This document shows, in pieces, positions 43,927 through 52,374 of a DNA stretch of 64,000 nucleotides (position 1 is the stretch's first letter; every line of letters begins with the position of its first letter). This DNA is from JALORV01 sp963780715. GTDB taxonomy: Bacteria; Pseudomonadota; Gammaproteobacteria; Burkholderiales; Burkholderiaceae_F. The stretch covers positions 62,001-126,000 of the forward strand of contig CAWADK010000002.1 of NCBI GenBank assembly GCA_963780715.1, written 5' to 3'. A program made the translations under genes and the position numbers. Below the pieces are notes generated by a model. That model searched no databases, was not told the origin of the DNA, and saw only the letters and a program-made list of their open reading frames with translations.

Positions 43927-44712
43927 CTAGCGACCCGTGAACCGCGGTGGTCGCTTGCCCACGAACGCGGCGACTCCTTCCCGATAGTCCTCCGACTCGA
44001 GAAAGGCAAAGCTGGCGTCGAGTTCCTGTTCGGTGTAGCGGCCACCGTTGGCCGCCAGGCGCCGGATGTGGGTCTTGTTGTCACGGGCCGCCCGCGGCGA
44101 CCCGGCGGCCACGCGCGCCAGGCAGTCGTGCACTTCCTGCTCGAAGCGCTCGGCCGCTACGGACCGCGTAACCAGACCGCGCGCCGCCGCTTCATGCGCA
44201 TCGAACAGCCGGCCTTCCAGCAGCAGTTCTGCCGCGACGCCCGGACCCACCAGGCGCAGCAGCGGCACGAGCTCGGGCAGTGCGAACGGAAAGCCGATCC
44301 GGCCCACCGGTGCGCCGATGCGCGCCGTATCGGCCGCGATGCGCAGATCGCACGCGACGGCCACCTCGAGCCCGCCACCGACACAGACGCCCTCGATCGC
44401 CGCCACCACCGGTACCGGACACGCCTCGATCGCCGTGAGCGCGTTGGCGATGGTCTCCAGGTGATAGCGGCGGCCACTGGCCGCATCGCCGCGGACGCGT
44501 TCGAACTCGTCGATGTCGGCACCGGCCGCGAAGTTGTGCCCTGCGCCCCGCACGACGACCACGCGCAGCTCCGGCGCTTCGGCGAACGCGGCGAACGTGC
44601 GCGCAAGCGCCTGCCACATCGATTCGCTGATCGCATTGAGCTTGCCGGGCGAATCGAGCGTGACCGTGGCGATGCCACCTGTCGCCGTGACGTGTACCGA
44701 CCCTGAATCCAC
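43927..44712 (-). CDS. Enoyl-CoA hydratase/isomerase family protein
   Basis: A 261-residue crotonase-fold protein. Oxyanion-hole segments are HNFAAGADIDEF and EGVCVGGGLEVAVACDLRIA, then GRIGFPFALPEL. The Glu usually following the GGG-x-E helix is present (GGGLEVA), while the second catalytic Glu position is unclear. GTG at 44712 was chosen since upstream codons overlap the Bug gene. The gap to matB and the 11-base gap from the Bug receptor suggest one transcript. Substrate unknown. Confidence 0.86.
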   Translation of the reverse strand: MDSGSVHVTATGGIATVTLDSPGKLNAISESMWQALARTFAAFAEAPELRVVVVRGAGHNFAAGADIDEFERVRGDAASGRRYHLETIANALTAIEACPVPVVAAIEGVCVGGGLEVAVACDLRIAADTARIGAPVGRIGFPFALPELVPLLRLVGPGVAAELLLEGRLFDAHEAAARGLVTRSVAAERFEQEVHDCLARVAAGSPRAARDNKTHIRRLAANGGRYTEQELDASFAFLESEDYREGVAAFVGKRPPRFTGR

Positions 44713-44723
44713 AGCCGTTCCGA

Positions 44724-45695
44724 TCAGTCGAGTTTGGCCCCGGAACTCTTGGTGACGGCTGCCCAGCGCTTGATCTCGCTGTTCAGGAACTTCGCGAATT
44801 CCTGCTGTGACATCGTCGCCGTGTCGGAGCCGTTGCCGGCCCATACGTCCTTGAGTTCGGGCGAGCCGACCGCCTTGACCACTTCGGCATGCATGCGATC
44901 GAGAATCGGCTGCGGCGTGCCCTTCACGCCCCAGATGCCATACCAGGTCGAAACCACGTAATCAGGCATGCCGACTTCGGCCGTCGTCGGCACATTCGGG
45001 AACGCCGGCGAGCGCTTCGGTGCGGCGACTGCAAGCGCCTTGATCCGGCCGGCACGGATGTGCTGCGCCGACGAGCCGAGACCATCGAACATCATGTCGA
45101 CATTGCCTGCGATCAGGTCCTGCAGGGCGGGACCGGCACCCCGGTACGGGATGTGCACGATGAAGGTGTTGCTCTGCTGCTTGAACAGCTCGCCCGCGAG
45201 GTGGTGCGACGTGCCGTTGCCGGCCGAGGCGTAATTGAGCTTGCCGGGGCTGGCGCGCAGCAGAGTCATGAACGCCTTGAAGTCGTCCGCCTTCACCCGG
45301 CCTGGATTGATCACGACGATCTGCGGCGGATTGGCGATCACCGTCAGCGGAACCAGGTCCGTCTCGATGTTGTAGTCGAGCTTCGGATAAAAGCTCGGTG
45401 CGATCGCATGGTGCACGGCACCGACAAAGAAGGTGTAGCCGTCCGGCGCCGCCTTCGCTGCGATCGACGCTCCGACCGTGCCGCCCGCCCCGCCGCGGTT
45501 ATCGATGATCACCTGCCGGCCGAGCTGCTTCGACAGTTGCGCCGACAGCGGTCGCGCGAAGGCATCGGTCCCCCCGCCCGGCGGGAACGGAACGATCAGC
45601 GTGATCGGCTTGTTCGGCCAGGCCTGGGCCTGGGCCGGCGTTGCGGTCATCAGGCCGGTCGCAAGCGCGGCGATTAACAGGGCACGAAGTTGCAA
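44724..45695 (-). CDS. Bug-family tripartite tricarboxylate transporter receptor (TctC-like)
   Basis: A 323-residue periplasmic solute receptor. The signal peptide ends in TPAQAQAWP, followed by the family marks PITLIVPFPPGGGTDAFAR and VIIDNRGGAGGTVGA, then DGYTFFVG and IPYRGAGPALQDLIAG. AAGGAG lies six bases before the TTG at 45695, which I take as the start. Burkholderiales carry many such receptors without TctAB partners. Next to MatB it may bind malonate or another dicarboxylate; this is inference from position. Confidence 0.9.
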   Translation of the reverse strand: MQLRALLIAALATGLMTATPAQAQAWPNKPITLIVPFPPGGGTDAFARPLSAQLSKQLGRQVIIDNRGGAGGTVGASIAAKAAPDGYTFFVGAVHHAIAPSFYPKLDYNIETDLVPLTVIANPPQIVVINPGRVKADDFKAFMTLLRASPGKLNYASAGNGTSHHLAGELFKQQSNTFIVHIPYRGAGPALQDLIAGNVDMMFDGLGSSAQHIRAGRIKALAVAAPKRSPAFPNVPTTAEVGMPDYVVSTWYGIWGVKGTPQPILDRMHAEVVKAVGSPELKDVWAGNGSDTATMSQQEFAKFLNSEIKRWAAVTKSSGAKLD

Positions 45696-45776
45696 TGGAG
45701 TCTCCTTGGCAGTGGATGGCGCTGCGCTCTGTCGGCGCATGCGGTGGATGCACGTCCCGCAAGCGGGAACGTAACT

Positions 45777-46589
45777 CTATCGTTTTGCAGGCGGTGGCGG
45801 CGGGATTCCGCGCTGCCGCAACACCACAAAGCCGGCAATGCCGATCAGCACCATCGGCACCGACAGCCATTGCCCGGCCGAGAGCCCCAAAGGCATGGCG
45901 CCGTAGAGCGCCTCGGGTTCGCGGAACACCTCTCCGATGATGCGGAGCACGCCGTAGCCGATGAGGAACAGGAAACCGACTGTCCCGAGGGGCCGCGGGC
46001 GACGCGAGTAGATCCAGAGGATCGCAAAGAGCAGCAGGCCTTCGAGTGCGAACTGGTACAGCTGCGACGGGTGACGCGGCAGCCGGTCAGCCTGCGGGAA
46101 AACCATGGCCCACGGCAACGCCGGATCCGCGACACGCCCCCACAGCTCGCCGTTGATGAAGTTGCCGATGCGACCGGCCGCGAGCCCGAGCGGCACCAGC
46201 GGCACGAGGAAGTCCGCGACCGTCAGAAAGGACTTGCCGCGCGTTCGTGCGAACCACCACATCGCGGTGATCACGCCGAGGATGCCGCCGTGCGAGGCCA
46301 TGCCTCCCTTCCACACGGCGAAGATCTCGAGCGGATGGGAGAGGTAGTACGACAGCGGCCCGTAGAAGATGACGTGGCCGAGCCGGCCGCCGACGATGAC
46401 GCCGATCATGCCGTAGAACAGCAGGTCGTCGACGTCCTGCGAACTCATGCCGCGCCAGGTCTCGCGCGCGCGCAGCTTGCCGAGCACGAGGAAGAGCGCG
46501 AACCCGATCAGGTACATCAGGCCGTACCAGCGGATGGTGAGCGGTCCGATCTCGAACGCGACGGGGCTCAGGTTGTGGACGTAGGGCAC
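45777..46589 (-). CDS. lgt: Prolipoprotein diacylglyceryl transferase
   Basis: A 270-residue membrane enzyme that adds diacylglycerol to the lipobox Cys of prelipoproteins. It has about seven helices, the MASHGGILGVI motif, the Lgt signature GRIGNFINGELWGRV and RHPSQLYQ. Several predicted lipoproteins in this window (LptE, BamE, the LivJ-like protein) are its substrates. It is divergent from ilvD, with 80 bases between the starts. Confidence 0.96.
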   Translation of the reverse strand: MPYVHNLSPVAFEIGPLTIRWYGLMYLIGFALFLVLGKLRARETWRGMSSQDVDDLLFYGMIGVIVGGRLGHVIFYGPLSYYLSHPLEIFAVWKGGMASHGGILGVITAMWWFARTRGKSFLTVADFLVPLVPLGLAAGRIGNFINGELWGRVADPALPWAMVFPQADRLPRHPSQLYQFALEGLLLFAILWIYSRRPRPLGTVGFLFLIGYGVLRIIGEVFREPEALYGAMPLGLSAGQWLSVPMVLIGIAGFVVLRQRGIPPPPPAKR

Positions 46590-46669
46590 GGATGGATTCC
46601 TGCGGCAGGTTGCGCCGGGCGTTGGCCTATTATTGCCCGAAGCCTCTCACACTCCTGCAAAGCCCCACC

Positions 46670-48355
46670 ATGCCGCACAACGAACGATCGAAGCACGTCA
46701 CCCAGGGTGTCGCCCGTTCCGCCAATCGCGCGATGTACTACGCGATGGGCTACAAGGACGAGGACTTCGACAAGCCGATGATCGGCGTAGCCAACGGCCA
46801 TTCGACGATCACGCCCTGCAACTCAGGCCTGCAGAAACTCGCGGACGCGGCGATTGAAGAGATCGCCGCGTGCAAGTCCAATTCGCAGGTCTTCGGCACG
46901 CCGACGATCTCTGACGGCATTGGCATGGGCACCGAGGGGATGAAGTACTCGCTGGTGTCGCGTGAAGTCATCGCGGACTGCATCGAGACCTGTGTCAACG
47001 GCCAGTGGATGGACGGCGTCATCGTTATCGGCGGCTGCGACAAGAACATGCCCGGCGGCATGATGGGCATCGCGCGCTGCAACGTGCCGGCGATCTACGT
47101 CTACGGCGGCACCGTGAAGCCCGGAAGCTACAAGGGCAAGGACCTGACGATCGTCTCGGCGTTCGAGGCGGTCGGCGAGTTCACGGCGGGGCGCCTGAAC
47201 GAAACCGACTTCAAGGAGATCGAGCGGCGCTGCATCCCGGGATCCGGCTCGTGCGGCGGCATGTACACGGCGAATACGATGAGTTCCTCGTTCGAGGCGC
47301 TGGGCATGAGCCTGCTGTACTCATCGACGGAGGCGAACCCGGACGACGACAAGGTCGCGAGTACGCGCGAAGCGGCCCGCGTGCTGGTCGACGCGGTGAA
47401 GAAGAACCTGCGGCCGAGCGACATCATCACGCGCAAGTCGATCGAGAACGCCGTCAGCCTGATCATGGCCGTCGGCGGCAGCACCAACGCGGTCCTGCAT
47501 TACCTGGCGATCGCGCATTCCGCCGGCATCGCGTGGACCATCGACGACTTCGAGCGCATTCGCCTCAAGGTCCCGGTGCTGTGCGACCTGAAGCCCTCGG
47601 GCAAATACGTGGCGACCGATCTGCACCGGGCCGGCGGCGTGCCGCAGGTGCTGAAGATCCTGCTCGCCAATGGCCTGCTGCATGGCGACTGCATGACCAT
47701 CACGGGCAAGACGATGGCCGAGATGCTGGCCGACGTGCCGGCGGAGCCTGCGGCCTCCCAGGACGTGATCCGCCCGTTCGCCAAGCCGCTCTATGCGCAG
47801 GGACACCTCGCCATCCTCAAGGGCAACCTGTCGCCGGAAGGCTGTGTGGCCAAGATCACCGGACTCAAGAATCCGGCCATCACCGGCCCGGCGCGCGTGT
47901 TCGACTCCGAGGACGCCGCGATGGACGCGATCCTGGCCGACCGCATCCGGCCGGGCGACGTGCTGGTGATCCGCTATGAAGGCCCCAAGGGCGGGCCCGG
48001 CATGCGCGAGATGCTGTCGCCGACCTCGGCACTGATCGGCAAGGGCCTGGGCGAGAGCGTCGGCCTGATCACCGACGGACGTTTTTCCGGCGGTACCTGG
48101 GGCATGGTCGTGGGTCACGTGGCGCCCGAGGCCTATGTCGGCGGGACGATCGCGCTGATCCAGGAAGGCGATTCGGTCACGATCGACGCGCGCAAGCTGT
48201 TGCTGCAGTTGAACGTCGCCGACGACGAGATCGCGCGTCGCCGCGCCGCCTGGAAGCAACCCGCGCCGCGTTACACGAAGGGCGTGCTGGCCAAGTTCGC
48301 CAAGCTCGCCTCGACCGCGAGCAAGGGCGCGATCACGGACGAAAAACTGTTTTAG
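46670..48355 (+). CDS. ilvD: Dihydroxy-acid dehydratase
   Basis: A 561-residue Fe-S dehydratase for the third common step of valine, leucine and isoleucine synthesis. Cluster ligands are in TPCNSG, GGCDKNMPG and SGSCGGMYTANTMSS. Also present are SNSQVFGTPTISDGI, the substrate loop GGSTNAVLH and the C-terminal GPKGGPGMREM and TDGRFSGGTWGMVVGH. ATG 46670 (MPHNERSKHVTQG) is the natural start. TATTAT at 46628-46633 may be its -10 box. It ends at repeat copy B. Confidence 0.96.
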   Translation: MPHNERSKHVTQGVARSANRAMYYAMGYKDEDFDKPMIGVANGHSTITPCNSGLQKLADAAIEEIAACKSNSQVFGTPTISDGIGMGTEGMKYSLVSREVIADCIETCVNGQWMDGVIVIGGCDKNMPGGMMGIARCNVPAIYVYGGTVKPGSYKGKDLTIVSAFEAVGEFTAGRLNETDFKEIERRCIPGSGSCGGMYTANTMSSSFEALGMSLLYSSTEANPDDDKVASTREAARVLVDAVKKNLRPSDIITRKSIENAVSLIMAVGGSTNAVLHYLAIAHSAGIAWTIDDFERIRLKVPVLCDLKPSGKYVATDLHRAGGVPQVLKILLANGLLHGDCMTITGKTMAEMLADVPAEPAASQDVIRPFAKPLYAQGHLAILKGNLSPEGCVAKITGLKNPAITGPARVFDSEDAAMDAILADRIRPGDVLVIRYEGPKGGPGMREMLSPTSALIGKGLGESVGLITDGRFSGGTWGMVVGHVAPEAYVGGTIALIQEGDSVTIDARKLLLQLNVADDEIARRRAAWKQPAPRYTKGVLAKFAKLASTASKGAITDEKLF

Positions 48356-48763
48356 TAGCGGTCCTCGCGTACGCGACGCGCTACGCGCGTCGCACGTGCG
48401 CTCGGACCGGTCACGGTTCGCTCTGCGAGCGAACCGCTCAAGACTGATCAGTCGGCTGCGCTCCGGAGCGGCCGCGCGCTCCGCCGACACGCAACTGCAC
48501 GGCACCTACCCTGCCCTTCCGCCCAGCGGAAGGGGGTTGGCACTCCTCCCTGCACCCTCCTCGCCTGGCGAGGAGGGAAAGGAAATTCTGGCACTGCGAG
48601 GTGTGTCGCGGGGTGGAGTGCATGCGGTTGTACTTCGGCGGAGCGCGCGGCCGCTCCGGAGCGCAGCCGACAAGTCAGTCTTGAGCGGCTGAAGCAAAGC
48701 GCAAGCCGTACCGTGACGAGTGCACGTGCGATCGGCGCAGCCGATCGCGTACACGAGGAGCGC
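48356..48763. repeat. Nested-palindrome repeat element, copy B
   Basis: Second copy of the element at 3586-3987, in the same orientation and again exactly between convergent genes (ilvD and the Trp-rich protein). Stems: GCGACGCG/CGCGTCGC (48373-48393), GGTTCGCT/AGCGAACC (about 48415-48435), CCCTTCCGC-cca-GCGGAAGGG (48514-48534), CCCTCCTCGC/GCGAGGAGGG (48555-48577), GCGATCGGC-gca-GCCGATCGC (48728-48748), and the long arms around 48438-48487 and 48636-48684. Three stems differ in sequence from copy A but remain fully paired. Confidence 0.85.
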
Positions 48764-49003
48764 CTACCTTCCGCGCCGGCTCTTGTTCGCTTCCAGCGCG
48801 TCCTTGATGCGCTTCTTCTTGTAGGCCTCCATCTCGTCGAAGGCCTTCTTCTTGTCGAGTCCCAGCCGTTGCTCGAAGACTTCGAACCAGATAAGCGCCA
48901 GGACGAACGGCACGGTCACCCACCACCACGACAGGGTGGCGAAGACGCTGATCTCCAGCAGCTTCAGAATGATGAGCGCTACGCCGACCCACAGCAGCCA
49001 CAT
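48764..49003 (-). CDS. TIGR04438-family Trp-rich membrane protein
   Basis: A 79-residue protein starting MWLLWVGVALIILKLLEIS, then LSWWWVTVPFVLALIWFEVFE and a basic C-terminal helix (DKKKAFDEMEAYKKKRIKDAL, ends quoted). Two hydrophobic segments rich in Trp and a charged tail match the TIGR04438 family seen in Burkholderiales. Function unknown. It is divergent from the cytochrome c gene. Confidence 0.87.
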   Translation of the reverse strand: MWLLWVGVALIILKLLEISVFATLSWWWVTVPFVLALIWFEVFEQRLGLDKKKAFDEMEAYKKKRIKDALEANKSRRGR

Positions 49004-49162
49004 GCGGAGTCTCCCGCAGAACGATGCGTCGACTATAGCCGCCCGCGCCTCCGGATTGCAGGTCGGCGGTCAACGCAAAAGCGGGCAAGCCGTTAGAATC
49101 TTCGGGCTTTCAGACCAGAAGCCGGATATTTCGCCCCTTCCCCAGACAGATACGGAGAGTCC

Positions 49163-49468
49163 ATGAAACACGCTTTTTTACTTGCCGCCCTCGGCCTGGC
49201 CGTTGCCAGCGGCCCGGTGTTCGCCCAGGCGGAGCTCGCCAAGCAGAAGAACTGCCTGGCCTGCCACGCGACTGACAAGAAACTGGTCGGCCCTTCGTAC
49301 AAGGATGTCGCCGCCAAGTACAAGGGCGACAAGGACGCCGCCACCAAGCTCGCCAAGAAGATCCGCGAAGGCGGCGTTGGCGTCTGGGGCCAGGTACCGA
49401 TGCCCGCCAACCCGCAGGTCAATGAGCAGGAAGCGGCCTCGCTGGCCAAGTGGGTCCTGTCGCAGTAG
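49163..49468 (+). CDS. Small class I cytochrome c (c551-like)
   Basis: A 101-residue periplasmic electron carrier. The signal peptide ends in GPVFAQAE. One haem site, NCLACH (CxxCH), and the Met ligand in QVPMPAN are visible, with the final helix EAASLAKWVLSQ. The mature size of about 80 residues fits cytochrome c551/c8. A TAGAAT at 49094-49099 could be its -10 box. It is followed by a strong terminator, so it is probably monocistronic. Confidence 0.93.
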   Translation: MKHAFLLAALGLAVASGPVFAQAELAKQKNCLACHATDKKLVGPSYKDVAAKYKGDKDAATKLAKKIREGGVGVWGQVPMPANPQVNEQEAASLAKWVLSQ

Positions 49469-49486
49469 TTGCCTGACCACCTTCGA

Positions 49487-49513
49487 AACGGGGCGCGCAT
49501 GCGCCCCGTTTTA
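49487..49513 (+). terminator. Rho-independent terminator after cytochrome c
   Basis: AACGGGGCGC (49487-49496) pairs perfectly with GCGCCCCGTT (49501-49510) around GCAT and is followed by TTTT. It lies 19 bases past the stop codon. The reverse strand also ends in a short T-run, so it may serve the convergent dehydrogenase gene as well. Confidence 0.85.
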
Positions 49514-49541
49514 CTTGGTGGGCAGCGGCGCAGCCGTTAGC

Positions 49542-50795
49542 TCATAGAGCGCGTGGCAGCGCAACGCCGGGGGGCCGCCCGCTGACCACCTGCGCAATCA
49601 GTTCTCCGTTGCCCGGACCCAGCGTCCAGCCGAGCGTGCCGTGCCCCGCGTTCAGGAACAGCCCGCGCACCCGCGTGGCGCCAAGATACGGGACATTCGA
49701 CGGCGTCACCGGACGCAGACCGGCCCAGTACGTCGGCCGCGCATAGTCACAGGCGCCGGGAAAGAGTTCCTGCGTGCGACGCGTCAGCGCCGCGCAACGC
49801 ACCTCGTCAAGATCGAGGCCCCAGCCCGCGATCTCGGCGGTGCCGGCCACGCGCAGGCGCTGTCCCAGGCGCGAGAACACGAGCTTGTGCTCATCGTCGG
49901 TCAGGCTCACGCCCGGAGCCCTCTCCGGAGCGACGATGTCGAACGTGGCCGAGTAGCCCTTGCCCGGATAGATCAGCAGACGCAGGCCGAGCGGGCGCAG
50001 CAGTGCCACCGAATGCACGCCAAGGCAGACGACCACAGCATCGGCCGAGAGCTCCTGTCTGGCACCGGCGCTGTCCCGAACGATCGCTCCTCGCGCCTGC
50101 CCGGTTTCCACCTGAAGCGACTCGACCGTCGTGCCAAAGAGGAACCGCACTCCACGCTCGGCGCAGCGTCCGGCCAACTGCCGGGTGAACAGATGCGCGT
50201 CGCCCGACTCGTCGTCGGCACAGTAGTCGGCCCCCACCAGGCGGTCCCCGATCGGCGCGAGCGCGGGCTCGAGTTCGATCACCTGCTGGGGGGTCAGTGG
50301 GCGCCGGTCGCAGCCCAGCGCACGCATCAGCGCCGCCGGCGCCAGGGACGCTTCGTACTCGCGTCGATCGGTATAGAAGTGCAGGATGCCGCGCTCGGCG
50401 CAGTCGTACTCGAGCCGCAGTTCCCGCCGCAGGCGCTTGACGACCGCCCGACTGTGCAGCGCCAGCGCGAGGATCGCGCGGATGTTGGCCGTGCTGCGAG
50501 ACGCCGTGCACTCGCGCAGGAAGGCGACACCCCACAGCCACTGCTGCAGTTCCGCCCGCGGACGAAAGAGCAGCGGCGCGTCGGCCCGCCCGAGCCAGCC
50601 CAGGATCCGGCGCGGCGCACCCGGATTGGCCCAGGGCTCCGCGTGGCTGGCGGAAACCTGCCCGCCGTTGGCGAAGCTGGTCTCGAGCGCCGGCCCCGGC
50701 TGCCGTTCGGCAACCACGACTTCATGGCCCAGCTCACGCAGGAACCAGGCGCTGGACACCCCAACCACACCGGCACCGAGGACAAGGACACGCAC
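49542..50795 (-). CDS. dadA: D-amino acid dehydrogenase (DadA-like FAD oxidoreductase)
   Basis: A 417-residue DAO-family flavoprotein that deaminates D-amino acids and passes electrons to the respiratory chain. The FAD motif is VLVLGAGVVGVSSAWFL; ETSFANGGQVSASHAEPWANP is characteristic of DadA (parts SFANGGQVSASHAEPW). The C-terminus has GLRPVTPSNVPYLGAT and LFLNAGHGTLGWTLGPG. GTG 50795 gives a normal N-terminus; a TTG five codons upstream is possible. No alanine racemase gene is next to it. Confidence 0.9.
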   Translation of the reverse strand: MRVLVLGAGVVGVSSAWFLRELGHEVVVAERQPGPALETSFANGGQVSASHAEPWANPGAPRRILGWLGRADAPLLFRPRAELQQWLWGVAFLRECTASRSTANIRAILALALHSRAVVKRLRRELRLEYDCAERGILHFYTDRREYEASLAPAALMRALGCDRRPLTPQQVIELEPALAPIGDRLVGADYCADDESGDAHLFTRQLAGRCAERGVRFLFGTTVESLQVETGQARGAIVRDSAGARQELSADAVVVCLGVHSVALLRPLGLRLLIYPGKGYSATFDIVAPERAPGVSLTDDEHKLVFSRLGQRLRVAGTAEIAGWGLDLDEVRCAALTRRTQELFPGACDYARPTYWAGLRPVTPSNVPYLGATRVRGLFLNAGHGTLGWTLGPGNGELIAQVVSGRPPGVALPRAL

Positions 50796-51047
50796 GCTGC
50801 CGACCCGCAAGGTTCAGACTGCGACCGATTCTAAGGAGCGGGCCGGGTCGGCTCCCGAGTCGTCGGCACAACATCCCCCCGACGCGCCGCCCCGAATGCC
50901 TTGCGGGGCACGATTGCGTCTGTACAATTTCGCGGTTTCGTCGGCGAAACCCCTCCCGTGTTGTCTGGTGCCGCAGCGACGAATCACCGGGCAAAACCTC
51001 CCAGAACCATTCAACTTTCGACCGACACTCACAGAGGAGAAAAGGTC

Positions 51048-52244
51048 ATGAATCGACGCACCATTACGCTCGTGCCGCTGGCGATTGCCGCCGCGGTCAC
51101 GCTTGCCGCCTGCGGCAAGAAGGAAGAGCCGGCCAAGGCCGAGGCCCCCAAGGCCGCCGCCGCGCCAGCCGCCCCTGCCAAGCAGCAGATGAAGATCGGC
51201 CATGTCGCGCCACTGACCGGCGGCATCGCTCACCTCGGCAAGGACAACGAACTCGGCGCCCAGCTCGCCGCCAAGGAAATCAACGCCGCTGGTGGCGTCA
51301 AGCTCGGCGACCAGGTCTATGAGATCGTGATCATCGGCGAAGACGACAAGGCCGACCCGAAGGAAGGCACGCTCGCCGCCCAGAAGATCGTCGACTCCGG
51401 CGCCGTCGCCGTCGTCGGCCACCTGAACTCCGGCACGTCGATTCCCGCGTCGAAGATCTACTCGGACGCCGGCATGACCCAGATTTCGCCGTCGGCCACG
51501 AACCCGAAGCTGACCGAGCAGGGCTTCAAGACCACGTTCCGCGTCGTCGCCAACGACAACCAGCAGGGCGCCGTGCTCGCCAACTACGCGCACGACGGAC
51601 TGAAGGCCAAGACGATGGCGATCGTCGATGACCGCACGGCCTACGGACAGGGCCTGGCGGACGTCGTCGAGAAGGTTGCCAAGGAAAAGGGCATCAAGGT
51701 CGTTGCGCGCGAGTTCGCGACCGACAAGACGACGGACTTCAACGCCATCCTGACCAAGATCCGCGGCACCAAGCCCGACGTCGTGTTCTACGGCGGCATG
51801 GACGCCACGGCCGGCCCGATGGCCAAGCAGATGAAGCAGCTCGGCATCAAGTCGGTGCTGCTCGCCGGTGACGGCGTGTGCTCACCCGAGTTCATCAAGC
51901 TGGCCGGCGATGCCGCTGGCATCATGCACTGCTCGATGGCGGGCGAAGCGGTCGAGAAGCTGGCCAAGGGCGAAGAGTTCAAGGCCAAGTTCAAGGCGGC
52001 GTTCAACCAGGATGTCCAGATCTACTCGCCGTACTCCTACGACGCCGTGTACATCATCGCCGACGCCGCCAAGCGCGCCGGCAAGGCCGACCGCGCCGCG
52101 ATCACGGCCGCGATGCCGGCAACGAGCTACCCGGGCCTGACCGGCACGATCGCCTTCGACGAAAAGGGCGACATCAAGGGCGGCGCCATATCGATGTTCA
52201 AGGTCACCGGCGACAAGCTCGAGTACATCTCGACGGTTCGCTAA
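51048..52244 (+). CDS. livJ: Branched-chain amino acid ABC transporter substrate-binding lipoprotein
   Basis: A 398-residue Leu/Ile/Val-binding-protein-family receptor. The signal peptide ends in VTLAACGKK, a clear lipobox, so unlike E. coli LivJ it is probably a lipoprotein tethered by a linker rich in Ala/Pro/Lys. Ligand-domain parts: IGHVAPLTGGIAHLGKD, GHLNSGTSIPASKIYSDAG (quoted in part), TDFNAILTKIRG and YSPYSYDAVYIIADA. It is first in the livJHMGF cluster. A strong terminator separates it from livH, which probably gives excess receptor. Exact amino acid specificity is inferred from family and neighbours. Confidence 0.92.
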   Translation: MNRRTITLVPLAIAAAVTLAACGKKEEPAKAEAPKAAAAPAAPAKQQMKIGHVAPLTGGIAHLGKDNELGAQLAAKEINAAGGVKLGDQVYEIVIIGEDDKADPKEGTLAAQKIVDSGAVAVVGHLNSGTSIPASKIYSDAGMTQISPSATNPKLTEQGFKTTFRVVANDNQQGAVLANYAHDGLKAKTMAIVDDRTAYGQGLADVVEKVAKEKGIKVVAREFATDKTTDFNAILTKIRGTKPDVVFYGGMDATAGPMAKQMKQLGIKSVLLAGDGVCSPEFIKLAGDAAGIMHCSMAGEAVEKLAKGEEFKAKFKAAFNQDVQIYSPYSYDAVYIIADAAKRAGKADRAAITAAMPATSYPGLTGTIAFDEKGDIKGGAISMFKVTGDKLEYISTVR

Positions 52245-52262
52245 GCACTACGCAACATCCGT

Positions 52263-52291
52263 GACGGCACCTTCGGGTGCCGTCTTTTTTT
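52263..52291 (+). terminator. Rho-independent terminator between livJ and livH
   Basis: GACGGCACC (52263-52271) pairs perfectly with GGTGCCGTC (52276-52284) around a stable TTCG tetraloop, then seven T. It lies 19 bases after the livJ stop and about 85 bases before livH. It is a very strong terminator, so livHMGF needs read-through or its own promoter. Confidence 0.9.
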
Positions 52292-52374
52292 GTCCTTGCG
52301 GCGCGCAGCCGGCACCTTGCTACGATGCGCCGTCGCATGCGGAAGCGGACCACTGTCCGCTCCACGAAAGATCA

